Source: Paraburkholderia aromaticivorans (GTDB lineage: Bacteria > Pseudomonadota > Gammaproteobacteria > Burkholderiales > Burkholderiaceae). From it: DNA of 64,000 bases. Below are positions 8,672-17,621 of the stretch, piece after piece. Where the stretch lies: positions 1,922,001 through 1,986,000 of the forward strand of contig NZ_CP051514.1 in assembly GCF_012689525.1 (NCBI RefSeq), in the 5' to 3' direction. Made by a program: the position numbers and the translations under genes. The notes under the pieces are model-generated. The model was not told the DNA's origin. It saw nothing but the letters and a program-made list of their open reading frames with translations, and searched no databases. Numbering within the stretch: position 1 is the stretch's first letter; each line of letters starts with the position of its first letter.

Positions 8672-9382
8672 ATGAAGTCAGCGGCCATCGACCCTTATGC
8701 CGCATTGCAGAAACTGCAGGGCGGGGAACGGAGTAGTTTGACCGACGCCGTGGCAGAGGCGTTGCGCGAGGCTATCGTCACGCTGGCGCTGGAGCCGGGA
8801 ATGATGATCGACAAGCAGGCGGTTTGCGAACGGATGGGCGTGTCGCGTTTTCCGGTGTCCGCGGCGCTTGCGAAGCTTGCAACCGCTGGGCTCGTCGAGG
8901 TGTTGCCGCAACGCGGCACGCGTGTGAAGCCGATCGTGATTCACGACATCCGCCAGCATCTGTTTATCCGCAGCGCGCTCGAAGTCGAGACCGTGCGCGG
9001 CCTGTCGTCGACGCGTTCCGATGCGACTCTGGAGGCGCTCGCCGCCAACCTCGACAAGCAACGCGAAGCCGTGGCCAAAGGATTGCGCCATGAATTTCAC
9101 CTGCTCGATCTCGCCTTTCACGCGATCCTGCTCGACGCTATCGACTTGCCTCGCGTGAAGGAAATCGTCGCCACGTCGCGCGGCGCGCTTGATCGTGCGC
9201 GCCAGTTGCTGGGGAGTCCGGAACGTCATATTCATACACTCGAGGAGCACGTGCGCATCTTCGAGGCGATCGCGGAGCGTGACGCCGAAGCTGCGGCCCA
9301 CGCGATGCACTGTCATCTGGAGGAAGTCGTTGCAGAGTTGCGGCGCTTTGCCAGCGAAAGGCCCGATTTGTTCGAGGAGTAG
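8672..9382 (+). CDS. GntR-family transcriptional regulator, FCD (FadR) subfamily
   Basis: This 236-residue protein has an N-terminal winged helix at about residues 15-90 (VAEALREAIVTLALEPGMMI, then GVSRFPVSAALAKLATAGLV). The all-helical FCD ligand domain follows at about 100-225, with the conserved metal-binding histidines in LDLAFHAILL, HVRIFEAI and HAMHCHLEEV. FCD proteins sense small organic acids. Placed between fuconate dehydratase and a sugar ABC transporter, with a palindrome over its own promoter, it is probably the local autoregulated repressor, relieved by a sugar acid. The inducer is inferred. Confidence 0.85.
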   Translation: MKSAAIDPYAALQKLQGGERSSLTDAVAEALREAIVTLALEPGMMIDKQAVCERMGVSRFPVSAALAKLATAGLVEVLPQRGTRVKPIVIHDIRQHLFIRSALEVETVRGLSSTRSDATLEALAANLDKQREAVAKGLRHEFHLLDLAFHAILLDAIDLPRVKEIVATSRGALDRARQLLGSPERHIHTLEEHVRIFEAIAERDAEAAAHAMHCHLEEVVAELRRFASERPDLFEE

Positions 9383-9397
9383 ACCGGGCCTTCGCGC

Positions 9398-9421
9398 GAG
9401 TCTTCGTAGGAGTCTTCGTAG
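9398..9421. repeat. Short tandem repeat (12 bp x 2)
   Basis: GAGTCTTCGTAG is repeated exactly twice, with a partial third copy, in the gap between the GntR gene and the binding-protein gene. A GC-rich hairpin around the GntR stop precedes it. No function is evident. Confidence 0.5.
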
Positions 9422-9515
9422 GAGTTTCCGGACCGCCGCAGTCCGGGCGCATCGGGTGGGCTGCTCGCCAGCCGCCGAGCGCAGCGTAGTCAACTCGATA
9501 TGAAGGAGACAAAAA

Positions 9516-10997
9516 ATGAAACTCGTCAAACGTGCAAGCGTGGCCGTCGCCCTGGCGGCTGCGTGGTTCATGGCAGCGGGACATGCGCTCGCTGCAGAAG
9601 ATTTCCATGGCGTCACCATCAATGTGATGACGTTCGTGGGTCCGCAAATCGCGGAGCCGCTGCAGCGCCGTGCGCCCGATTTCGAAAAGCTCACGGGTGC
9701 CAAAGTCAACATTCTGACCGTGCCGTTCTCCGACTTGTACCAGAAGCTGCTGACCGATTGGGCCTCCGGTACGAACTCGGTCGACGCCGCGGTGTTCGCC
9801 CCGCAATGGATGGTCGACTATACGAAGGGCGGCTTCCTCGAGGACCTGTCGGCGCGCGTCGCCCATGATCCGGCGCTGAAGGAAGACGACGTCATGCCGT
9901 TCTTCCGCGATTTCTCGGAGCGTTTCAATGGCAAGACCTATCTGGTTGCGCTCGACGGCGACTTCCAGATGGTCTACTACCGGACCGACATTCTGAAACA
10001 GCTCGGCAAGCAGCCGCCGAGAACCTGGAACGATTACCTGGACATCGCGAAGGCAGCGAACGGCAAGGTATTCGGCGGCGACGGCAAACCGGTTGCGGGT
10101 TCCTGTATTTCGAAGAAGCGCAACGCGCAGGCGTACTGGGCGATCATCTCGATTGCGGGTGGCTACATCCAGTCGAAAGGGACGGCGCAAGGAGCCTTCT
10201 TCGATCCGGTCAACTTCAAGCCGCTCGTCGACAATGATGCGTTCAAGGCCGCGCTGAACGTCTACAAGGAATCGACCCAATACGGGCCGCCGAACGAAAT
10301 CAATCTCGACGTCGGCGATACGCGCAGCGCCTTCATTTCAGGACACTGCGCGCTGACGCTCGACTGGGGTGACGTCGGCGTGCTGGCGATCGACCCGAAG
10401 CAGTCGAAGGTGATCGACAAGGTCGGCGCGGTCATCCTGCCGGGCTCGACGAAGGTGTTGAACCGTGACACCGGCAAGCTGGTGGCGTGCGACAAGAGTA
10501 CCTGCCCGTATGCGGTGGAGGGCGTCAACCATGCGCCTTTTGCAGCATTCGGCGGGTGGTCCGGCGGGATCAATGCCAAGGCCAACCCCAAGGTGAAGGA
10601 TGCAGCCTACGCGTTTCTCTCGTACATGAGCCAGCCTGCTCAATCGAATGTTGACGTGACGATCGGTGCGACCGGCTTCAATCCGTATCGCCGATCGCAG
10701 TTCACGGACATGTCGATCTGGAAGAAGTCCGGCATGAGCGACGCGGCGGCGGCCTCCTACCTCGGCGCCATCAAGGCCAGTCTGCAAAGCCCGAATATGA
10801 TCATCGATCTGCGTATCCCGCAGAACCAGCGCTACGAGCAAGTTGTACTGGATACCGCGGTGGCGCGGTTTCTCGCGGGGGAACTTGATGCCGACGCCAC
10901 CATGAAGGCGATCCAGACAGGCTGGGATGAAATTACCGATGACCTTGGAAAGGACGGCCAGTTGAAGGCCTACAAGGCGTCGATCGGCGCCAAATAG
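9516..10997 (+). CDS. ABC transporter sugar-binding protein (family 1 extracellular solute-binding)
   Basis: This 493-residue periplasmic binding protein starts with a clear signal peptide (MKLVKRASVAVALAAAWFMA, cleavage after ALA at about 27). The mature part shows the MalE/UgpB fold: VNILTVPFSDLYQKLLTDWA near the N-terminus and AFGGWSGGINAKANPKVKDA in the C-lobe. GGAG is well placed before the ATG. It heads a four-gene transporter set (binding protein, two permeases, ATPase). The substrate is not determinable by motif. The adjacent fuconate dehydratase suggests a deoxy-sugar, but this is inference. Confidence 0.85.
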   Translation: MKLVKRASVAVALAAAWFMAAGHALAAEDFHGVTINVMTFVGPQIAEPLQRRAPDFEKLTGAKVNILTVPFSDLYQKLLTDWASGTNSVDAAVFAPQWMVDYTKGGFLEDLSARVAHDPALKEDDVMPFFRDFSERFNGKTYLVALDGDFQMVYYRTDILKQLGKQPPRTWNDYLDIAKAANGKVFGGDGKPVAGSCISKKRNAQAYWAIISIAGGYIQSKGTAQGAFFDPVNFKPLVDNDAFKAALNVYKESTQYGPPNEINLDVGDTRSAFISGHCALTLDWGDVGVLAIDPKQSKVIDKVGAVILPGSTKVLNRDTGKLVACDKSTCPYAVEGVNHAPFAAFGGWSGGINAKANPKVKDAAYAFLSYMSQPAQSNVDVTIGATGFNPYRRSQFTDMSIWKKSGMSDAAAASYLGAIKASLQSPNMIIDLRIPQNQRYEQVVLDTAVARFLAGELDADATMKAIQTGWDEITDDLGKDGQLKAYKASIGAK

Positions 10998-11086
10998 CCG
11001 CATGCCGCGCCGGTCTGCGGCAACCGGCGCCGCTTCCGGAGAGGCGATGACGAACGGCGTCCGAACGTCGTTCGTCTGCCGTAACG

Positions 11087-12259
11087 ATGACACGAGACTG
11101 GCTCATGCAATCTTCGTCGCACGTTTCGTCACCTGCTTCACAGCGACGCGCGTCGCGCAGGTCATCCGTTGTCAACTGGCTGGATCGTCAGGCTCCCTAT
11201 GTGTTCGTGCTGCCGGCCGTGCTGCTCATTCTCGGCTTTTCGATCTTTCCGCTAGTCACGTCCGCCTATCTGTCGTTGATGCGGTTCTCGCTCGGCGAGG
11301 GAGGCTACGAACTGAAGTTCGTCGGCATGCGCAACTACGTGAGGCTTTTCAGCGGCAGCCAGCAATTTCACTTTGTCGGTGTATTCCGGCCGCCTGGCCT
11401 TATTAGCCTCTCGATGATGGTCGCTGTCGCGCTCGCTACAGGCTGGTGGCTCCTCAGTTACCTGCGCGGCAGGCATCGCTCTGTCGTCGGCGGCATCGGC
11501 CGGCTGATCGCTGCTGCGTCCTTGCTGGCGCTCGTGTGGCTTACCGCCAATACGGTCGGTCACGGCGGCGAGCTGGGCAGCCTGATGGTGACGCTCTTTT
11601 ACGTGGTGTTCGGCGTGGCGCTGCAGTTCTTGCTGGGTCTCGGACTCGCCTACCTGTGCACGTTGCCGCTCAAGGGCGGCCGATTTTTCCGGATTCTGTT
11701 CTTTCTGCCGCTGATGGTGACACCCGTTGGCATCGCGTACATGTTCCGCATGATGGCGGATACCGCAGTTGGCCCGCTTGCGCCGGTTTGGGCGTGGCTT
11801 GGGCTGGGGCAGATCTCGTGGGCGGCGGACCCGTGGCTTGCGCGCATCGTGGTCATCATTGGGGATACGTGGCAGTGGGTGCCTTTCATGTTTCTCGTTT
11901 TGCTGGCCGCGCTGGAAGGCACCTCGCGTGACCAGATCGAGGCCGCGCAACTCGATGGCGCGTCGAGCTGGCGGATCTTTCGCGACGTGACCTGGCCATC
12001 GATCGCACCGGTCGCCGCGAGCGCGGTGCTGATTCGCCTGATCGAAGCGTTCAAGGTGGTCGACCTGCCGAACGTGCTGACCAATGGCGGCCCCGGCATT
12101 GCGACAGAATCAATGACACTGCACGCATTCATCGAGTGGCGCACGCTGAATCTCGGCGGTGCGTCGGCCGTCGCCTACATGTTGTTCTTCGTGTCGACGA
12201 TCGCGTGTGTGTCATTTTTTCAACTCGTCGTGCGGCGCGCGAGAGGGGGGCAATCATGA
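11087..12259 (+). CDS. ABC sugar transporter permease, MalF/UgpA-like
   Basis: This 390-residue membrane protein has a signal-anchor-like first helix (APYVFVLPAVLLILGFSIFP). The binding-protein-dependent transport EAA loop lies near residue 280 (EGTSRDQIEAAQLDGASSWR). An insert of two extra hydrophobic segments follows the first periplasmic loop (about residues 105-185), longer than in classical UgpA. The start is uncertain: ATG 11087 or ATG 11105. The gene overlaps the next permease by 4 bp (ATGA), so the two are translationally coupled. Confidence 0.85.
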   Translation: MTRDWLMQSSSHVSSPASQRRASRRSSVVNWLDRQAPYVFVLPAVLLILGFSIFPLVTSAYLSLMRFSLGEGGYELKFVGMRNYVRLFSGSQQFHFVGVFRPPGLISLSMMVAVALATGWWLLSYLRGRHRSVVGGIGRLIAAASLLALVWLTANTVGHGGELGSLMVTLFYVVFGVALQFLLGLGLAYLCTLPLKGGRFFRILFFLPLMVTPVGIAYMFRMMADTAVGPLAPVWAWLGLGQISWAADPWLARIVVIIGDTWQWVPFMFLVLLAALEGTSRDQIEAAQLDGASSWRIFRDVTWPSIAPVAASAVLIRLIEAFKVVDLPNVLTNGGPGIATESMTLHAFIEWRTLNLGGASAVAYMLFFVSTIACVSFFQLVVRRARGGQS

Positions 12260-13287
12260 TCCGGCGCCTCTTTGTTCCCGCACGGCTCGATGAGATCCCC
12301 ATCGGCACCCGGGTGATTGCCTACGGCCTGCTTGGCCTATGGACGCTGGTCGTATTGTTTCCGTTGTACTGGATGGCGATCACGTCGTTCAAGCTGCCTA
12401 TCGACGTATCGAACGGGCCGGCCTACGTGCCATTCATCGACTTCAAGCCGAGTCTCGACGCTTGGCATTACATCTTCGTCGACCTCGGGCCGGATACGTT
12501 TCGTCCCTACGTGAATTCGCTGATCATTGCCACGTTCTCCACGGCTGCCGCCGTGTTCCTGGGCTCAATAGCGGCTTACGCCCTCGCGCGCATCGAGTAC
12601 AGGCCGCCCGTCGCAGCGGTGGGTCTCGGCGTCCTGATGCTGGCCGTGGTGGTGGCCGCCGTCGGCTGGGGCGGTGTGGACCTGCGGATCGCAGTGGCCG
12701 TGTGCGGCGCGCTCTTTATCCTGCTGCTGCGCCCGATCATCCGACGCGCAAGGCGCCATTTCGCCAACGACGACATTCTCTTCTGGATTATTTCTCAACG
12801 CATCTTGCCGCCGGTCGTCACGGTGATCCCGATCTACCTGACCTTCAAGAGCATCGGGTTGCTCGACACTCGGACCGCGCTGATCATCACCTATGCGACA
12901 GCGAATGTGCCGATTGTCGTCTGGCTGATGTTCGATTTTTTCGCCAGCGTGCCGAAAGAAATCGAGGAGAGCGCACAGATCGACGGCGCGACACGCTTTG
13001 CCATCCTGTTTGGCATCGTGGTCCCGCTCGTCGCGCCGGGTATCGTGGCGACAGGCCTGCTCGTGCTGATCCTCTCCTGGAACGAGTATCTGTTCGCGCT
13101 CTTTCTGTCGACGGCCAACGCGCAAACCCTGCCACTTCTCGTCGCCGCGCAGAACGCCACTCGGGGGCCACAGTGGTGGAACATGTCGGTGCTGATTCTG
13201 ATCATGATCCTGCCGGTGATGCTGCTCACGCTCACGCTACAGCGCTTCATCGTCAAAGGCATTCTCGTGGGAGCGGTCAAAGGATGA
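12256..13287 (+). CDS. ABC sugar transporter permease, MalG/UgpE-like
   Basis: This 343-residue inner-membrane protein has the second-permease signature: FPLYWMAITSFKLP at the first helix and the EAA loop PKEIEESAQIDGATRFAILF near residue 240. Like its partner it has an insert, a pair of extra hydrophobic segments at about 115-155. ATG 12256 lies on the upstream stop (ATGA overlap), and the gene ends with a second ATGA overlap with the ATPase gene. The matched inserts in both permeases suggest a distinct subfamily of carbohydrate importers. Confidence 0.85.
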   Translation: MIRRLFVPARLDEIPIGTRVIAYGLLGLWTLVVLFPLYWMAITSFKLPIDVSNGPAYVPFIDFKPSLDAWHYIFVDLGPDTFRPYVNSLIIATFSTAAAVFLGSIAAYALARIEYRPPVAAVGLGVLMLAVVVAAVGWGGVDLRIAVAVCGALFILLLRPIIRRARRHFANDDILFWIISQRILPPVVTVIPIYLTFKSIGLLDTRTALIITYATANVPIVVWLMFDFFASVPKEIEESAQIDGATRFAILFGIVVPLVAPGIVATGLLVLILSWNEYLFALFLSTANAQTLPLLVAAQNATRGPQWWNMSVLILIMILPVMLLTLTLQRFIVKGILVGAVKG

Positions 13288-14402
13288 ACGACATGGAGAT
13301 GCGGGCGCCACGCCCGTCGCATTTTGCGAGTTCGACGGTGCCGCATTCGAAGAGCGTCTCGCTGCGCAACGTCAGCAAGACCTTCGGAGACGTGCGCGTA
13401 CTGCACGACCTGTCACTGGACGTACAGGCGGGCGAGTTTCTTGTCCTTCTCGGCGAATCTGGTTGCGGCAAGACGACCGCGTTGCGCATCATCGCGGGAC
13501 TCGAATCGGCGAGTGAGGGGAGCATCTACGTCGGCGACAACGACGTGACACAGCAACTGCCGCGCGATCGTGATGTTGCGATGGTATTTCAGTCTTACGC
13601 GCTGTATCCGCATAAGACGGTGTTCGAGAACATTGCTTACCCGCTGATCGTGAGAAAGCGCGCGAAGGCCGAGATCGATGCGGCGGTGCGCGAGGTGGCG
13701 GCGAGCGTTCATCTTGAACCGCAGCTCGACCGGTATCCGCGTCAGTTATCGGGCGGCCAGCGGCAGCGCGTCGCGCTCGCTCGCGCCATTGTTCGCCGCC
13801 CCGCGGCGTTTCTGATGGACGAGCCGCTGTCGAACCTCGATGCGAAGCTGCGCGGCCATATGCGTGCCGAACTCAAGCACATGCAGCATGAACTCGGTGT
13901 CACTACGATCTACGTCACGCATGACCAGATCGAGGCAATGACCCTCGCGCATCGTGTTGCGCTGATCGACAAAGGCGTGCTGCAACAACTCGACGCCCCA
14001 GCGCGCATTTATTCGGACCCCGCCAATCTGTTCGTCGCGGGCTTCATTGGTTCGCCGCCAATGAATTTTCTGCGCGGCACGCTGGCGAACAACCGCTTCG
14101 AGTCGGAAGACCTGGCGTTGGTTGCGGACGTAAATCATCATGGGGAGGCGGTGCTTGGCGTGCGTCCCGAAGACTGCATGCTCGTCACCGCGTCTGATGG
14201 TGAGTTCCGGGGACACATCTATTCGGTCGAATTGATCGGCGATCATTCGCTCGTCACACTGAACGTCGGAGAGCAGCAGATAGCCGTGAAGGTGTCGAAC
14301 ATGTTTGCTGGAGAGATCGGTACGGAGGTCGGCCTGCGGGCGAACCGCGAGCGTGTTTATTTCTTCGACCAGAGTTCGGGCCTGCGTATCCGGCAGTGCT
14401 GA
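13284..14402 (+). CDS. ABC sugar transporter ATP-binding protein, UgpC/MalK-like
   Basis: This 372-residue ATPase contains Walker A GESGCGKTT, Q-loop QSYALYPH, signature LSGGQRQRVALARAI, Walker B AFLMDEPLSNLD and H-loop THDQIEAM. A C-terminal TOBE-type regulatory domain follows at about 240-360 (LGVRPEDCML). Walker A has GES where the family usually has GPS, and Thr where it has Ser; both are tolerated. ATG 13284 overlaps the upstream permease stop. It energises the importer formed by the three preceding genes. Confidence 0.9.
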   Translation: MNDMEMRAPRPSHFASSTVPHSKSVSLRNVSKTFGDVRVLHDLSLDVQAGEFLVLLGESGCGKTTALRIIAGLESASEGSIYVGDNDVTQQLPRDRDVAMVFQSYALYPHKTVFENIAYPLIVRKRAKAEIDAAVREVAASVHLEPQLDRYPRQLSGGQRQRVALARAIVRRPAAFLMDEPLSNLDAKLRGHMRAELKHMQHELGVTTIYVTHDQIEAMTLAHRVALIDKGVLQQLDAPARIYSDPANLFVAGFIGSPPMNFLRGTLANNRFESEDLALVADVNHHGEAVLGVRPEDCMLVTASDGEFRGHIYSVELIGDHSLVTLNVGEQQIAVKVSNMFAGEIGTEVGLRANRERVYFFDQSSGLRIRQC

Positions 14403-14520
14403 GTGTTGCCGGATGCGTGCAGCGGATTGACCCAGATTGGCGATGAAGAAACTGAAGTCGCTCGACCGTTGCCAAACTTTTTGGCGGCAAGAGTGGGGGT
14501 GTTTCTGGCTTGGTTCTGGT

Positions 14521-14619
14521 AATCATATAGCCGGCCTCCTGTGCGTCAAGTCGGTGGGTCTGCACCCTGACTATATGTCAGCCGTTCTAACGGAACGGAG
14601 GCAGGCCGGCTATATGATT
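14521..14619. repeat. 99-bp element with 17-bp terminal inverted repeats
   Basis: AATCATATAGCCGGCCT (14521-14537) is repeated exactly in inverted orientation at 14603-14619. The interior has smaller dyads around CTGACTATATGTCAG. The surrounding bases are AT-richer than the genome and the next recognisable feature is a gene stub, so this may be a miniature inverted-repeat element or the collapsed ends of a mobile element. No transposase is nearby. Confidence 0.55.
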
Positions 14620-14773
14620 ATCAAAACCCAGCGGCGCCCCAGAAGCGCCGCGTCATGTCCTTGAGTCCACTGGGCACTGTCAACTTGCGGGACTTCGTCA
14701 AGACTCCGAGCGCATCGGGGCACTCCGTGGTTTCCTCCATCGAGGTTCGTTCGACGCCTGCCAGCGAAGCGCG

Positions 14774-15001
14774 GTGGCGCACCCACACTCCGCCGACTAT
14801 CACGTGCCGGTTCATCTCGATGTGCCGGAGATCGACATCATCTGGAATGAGGAAGCGGATCCTCACACGCCGATGGGCGCGCGTGGCGTGGGCGAGATCG
14901 GAATTACAGGTGTGGGTGCAGCTGTAGCGAATGCGGTTTTCAACGCTACCGGCAAGCGGGTTCGAGATCTGCCCATCACGTTGGACAAGCTGATTTGCTA
15001 G
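14774..15001 (+). pseudogene. C-terminal stub of a xanthine-dehydrogenase-family molybdopterin subunit (PaoC-like)
   Basis: This 75-codon frame reads ADYHVPVHLDVPEIDIIW, then DPHTPMGARGVGEIGITGVG, and ends GKRVRDLPITLDKLIC. It matches the last part of the large Mo-binding subunit of PaoABC/YagTSR aldehyde oxidoreductases, which is normally over 700 residues. Everything upstream of residue ~5 is absent and replaced by unrelated DNA carrying the inverted-repeat element. It is a deletion remnant, not a functional gene. Confidence 0.8.
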
Positions 15002-15187
15002 ACCGACGACGATATCGCCGCTGTCAGACGCCTAACGGGTTCCCGATGCAGGAGCCTGATTGTCGGGACGTCGCAGCAGCGGATTTAATGGCACGTTAGC
15101 TACCGGTAATGGCGATTCAGTCGCGCTGGAGTGAGTGAAGTATGGCGCTCAGCGACAACGTAATCTGCGGTGCGCTGCAGGCATATT

Positions 15188-15496
15188 TCACAACTGCGCT
15201 CGTTCGACCAGATCGGTGTCAGCCGGCATGGCAGTTTTTCGCGCTGTATCAACCGATGAAACCGCGGCGCATGAATCAGGTTTCTGTCTCAGCTTGACTA
15301 TGAGTTCATTTGCAACGAATGCGCCGGCTATCGTTTCCACATCGCGACGTCGCAACAAGGCCGACTCATTGAGGGGTTTCTTGTCAGGGCGGGTCGCAAT
15401 TTTCTTCAATATCTTCGGTGGACTTCCTGTTGCGAGCGCATCACGCGTTGGGGGTGTCGGTTGAACGATAGGAGCCGGATGAATCGAGACATTCAC
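15188..15496 (-). CDS. Small hypothetical protein (weak candidate)
   Basis: This 102-codon minus-strand frame starts at GTG 15496. It has balanced composition, a proline-rich N-terminus (PAPIVQPTPPTRDALATGSP) and a moderately helical middle (RRRDVETIAGAFVANELIVK). No family is recognised and the ribosome-binding site is poor. It lies in a degenerate zone, so it could be a gene fragment or chance. The remaining gap 15002-15187 holds nothing I can identify. Confidence 0.3.
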   Translation of the reverse strand: MNVSIHPAPIVQPTPPTRDALATGSPPKILKKIATRPDKKPLNESALLRRRDVETIAGAFVANELIVKLRQKPDSCAAVSSVDTARKTAMPADTDLVERAQL

Positions 15497-15623
15497 GTCC
15501 GGATCTGTTAGAGCGTGCGGGTGAGATTCCTATGCGCTACTCGACACACTCAGCCTAAGATCGCTTCTGGACGTCGAACCGATCTGACCCGTGCTGGATT
15601 GCAGTTCGCTACCGTCACTGCTG

Positions 15624-16193
15624 TCACGGCTCCCAAATGCCATCAGGATTCTGATGCCCACCGCGCCTGCTTGCTTGCAATGAGCATTCCGCTTGCCGCG
15701 ACGCGCGCTTGCGGACACTGTTGTTGAACAAGATCGCGATCAGATGCAACAGCAACACGCCGGCGAGGATAGGGAGAAGGAGAAAGCGTGGGGACATCCC
15801 ACCGGCCAGCATGATCACGAGCGGATCAGCTCCCGCGGGGGGATGCACGGTCCGGGTCAGTTGCATGGCGGCAATGGCGGCGCCGACGGCCACTGCGGCT
15901 TGCCAGATACCCGCGCCCGCGCCCCAAAAAACGGCCAGCCCGATCGCCGAGGCGATCAGATGTCCCAGCATGAGGTTTCTCGGCCGGGCAAAGGCGCTAT
16001 CGGGTGCCGCAAACAACAGCACGCTTGATGCACCGAATGGCGCGATCAATAGCGGCAAGCCTGTCAGTTTGCCGATCGCGCCGAGCACACCGATGGCAAG
16101 CGTGCCGCCCAGAAACCCTAGCACGGCCGCCATGACGTGGCTGCGAAACGTGGCGCGAGAGCCAACCAGCGTCGACGGAGAAGGACTTTGCAT
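15624..16193 (-). CDS. HPP-family integral membrane protein
   Basis: This 189-residue protein has about four hydrophobic helices and the diagnostic HPP motif in TRTVHPPAGADPL (about residues 115-127). It also has the LPLLIAPFGASSVLLF segment common to the family. Some HPP proteins have been linked to nitrite transport in plastids and cyanobacteria; the role here is unknown. The C-terminus is basic and cytoplasmic. It sits downstream of, and on the same strand as, the formate dehydrogenase gene but is probably an independent unit. Confidence 0.8.
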   Translation of the reverse strand: MQSPSPSTLVGSRATFRSHVMAAVLGFLGGTLAIGVLGAIGKLTGLPLLIAPFGASSVLLFAAPDSAFARPRNLMLGHLIASAIGLAVFWGAGAGIWQAAVAVGAAIAAMQLTRTVHPPAGADPLVIMLAGGMSPRFLLLPILAGVLLLHLIAILFNNSVRKRASRQAECSLQASRRGGHQNPDGIWEP

Positions 16194-16262
16194 GAATAAT
16201 CCGGCTTGAGCCGCGTGCCGTCAGCGCGGCTCACCGACGCGCGACAGTACGCGGCGAAAGGG

Positions 16263-16346
16263 TCAGGCGGCTTTGAAGCGGCCCGCTTCTTCGGAACCCT
16301 TCGTGGCGTTGCCCGCAGAGTATGAATGGGCGCCCACACCGGCGAG
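16263..16346 (-). other. In-frame continuation of the formate dehydrogenase reading frame beyond its stop codon
   Basis: Directly after the TAA at 16347-16349 the same frame continues for 27 sense codons and ends in TGA. The encoded tail begins LAGVGAHSYSAGNATKGSEE, the expected conserved C-terminus of bacterial NAD-dependent formate dehydrogenases. Reading AAA (Lys) in place of TAA would restore the full-length enzyme. Confidence 0.8.
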
Positions 16347-17465
16347 TTACCCGCCGTCGACAATCAGGTATTCGTCGCGAATCGGTCGGTTGCCGAACCA
16401 GCACTCGAGAATTTCGCGCGTGCCCGCAGCGTAGCGCGCTTGCGCGGACAAGGTCGTACCTGACGTGTGCGGCGTCATGCCCTGATGCGGCATCGTTCGC
16501 CATGGGTGATCGCGCGGCGCGGGCTGAGGGAACCACACATCGCCCGCGTAGCCGGCCAGTTGTCCACTTTCGAGCGCGCGCACGATCGCGTCGCGGTCAC
16601 AGATCTTGCCGCGTGCCGTGTTGATGATGTACGCTCCGCGCTTCATCTTCGCGATCATCCTTTCATCGAACAGATGCTCGGTTTCCGGATGCAGCGGACA
16701 GTTGATCGTCACGACATCGCATACTTTCACCATCGATTCGACGTCCGGATGCCAGGTCGCGCCCAGCTCGCGTTCGACGTCGGCGGGAAGACGATGCCGA
16801 TCCGTGTAGTGAAGCTTGACATCGAAAGCCTTGAGCCGGCGCAGCACCGCGGCGCCGATCCGTCCGGCCGCAACGGTGCCGACGTGCATGCCTTCCAGAT
16901 CGTAAGCCCGTTCAACACAATCGGCGATATTCCAGCCGCCTCGCTTGACCCATTCGTGCGAAGGCAGATAGTTGCGCACCTGGGAGAGAATCATCATCAC
17001 CACGTGTTCCGCGACGCTGATGCTGTTGCAGTAAGTCACCTCGGCGACGGTGATGCCGCGTTCGATCGCCGCCTGCAGATCGACGTGATCGGAGCCGATG
17101 CCAGCGGTCAAGGCGAGCTTGAGTTTCGGTGCTTTGGCAATGCGCTCCGCCGTCAGATAGGCCGGCCAGAACGGTTGCGAAATGACCACCTCCGCGTCGA
17201 GCAACTCGCGTTCGAACACGGAGTTGGGGCCATCCTTGTCCGACGTGACAACCAGCGTGTGACCTTGCGACTCAAGATAGCGGCGCAGCCCCAGTTCGCC
17301 GGACACGTTGCCGAGCAGTTGACCCGGGGTGAAATCGATCGCCTCGGGTGTCGGCGCGGTTTGACCATCGTGATAACGGGTGATTGCCGGAACGTCGTCA
17401 CGTGCATACCTTTTCGGCATGCCGCCGACGGGGTCGTCATACAGTACACAAAGAACCTTCGCCAT
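16347..17465 (-). CDS. fdh: NAD-dependent formate dehydrogenase, apparently shortened by a nonsense codon
   Basis: This 372-residue D-2-hydroxyacid-dehydrogenase-type formate dehydrogenase (EC 1.17.1.9) oxidises formate to CO2 with NAD. The formate-binding stretch is VISQPFWPAYLT. The nucleotide fold is GTVAAGRIG, and the catalytic Arg and His are in LALTAGIGSDHVDL and MTPHTSGTT. The enzyme closely matches the Pseudomonas sp. 101 type from residue 1 (MAKVLCVLYDDPV), but ends at EYLIVDGG, 27 residues early. ATG 17465 has GGAG upstream. The catalytic core is intact, so activity may survive; the lost tail is part of the family's C-terminal extension. In this window it is the sink for formate released by PurU. 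Confidence 0.9.
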   Translation of the reverse strand: MAKVLCVLYDDPVGGMPKRYARDDVPAITRYHDGQTAPTPEAIDFTPGQLLGNVSGELGLRRYLESQGHTLVVTSDKDGPNSVFERELLDAEVVISQPFWPAYLTAERIAKAPKLKLALTAGIGSDHVDLQAAIERGITVAEVTYCNSISVAEHVVMMILSQVRNYLPSHEWVKRGGWNIADCVERAYDLEGMHVGTVAAGRIGAAVLRRLKAFDVKLHYTDRHRLPADVERELGATWHPDVESMVKVCDVVTINCPLHPETEHLFDERMIAKMKRGAYIINTARGKICDRDAIVRALESGQLAGYAGDVWFPQPAPRDHPWRTMPHQGMTPHTSGTTLSAQARYAAGTREILECWFGNRPIRDEYLIVDGG

Positions 17466-17621
17466 TTGTCTCGCTCCACTCAATTCAATTGTGATCCGGC
17501 GTCACTTGTTTGCCGGCTGGATCGATGCGCGGCATCGATGAACACAGTGTCTTTGAGAGAAGCGAGACCGGTCCAATCGTTTGGACGGATTGGCTGATAA
17601 CCGGCGCTTATCAAACGTTCG

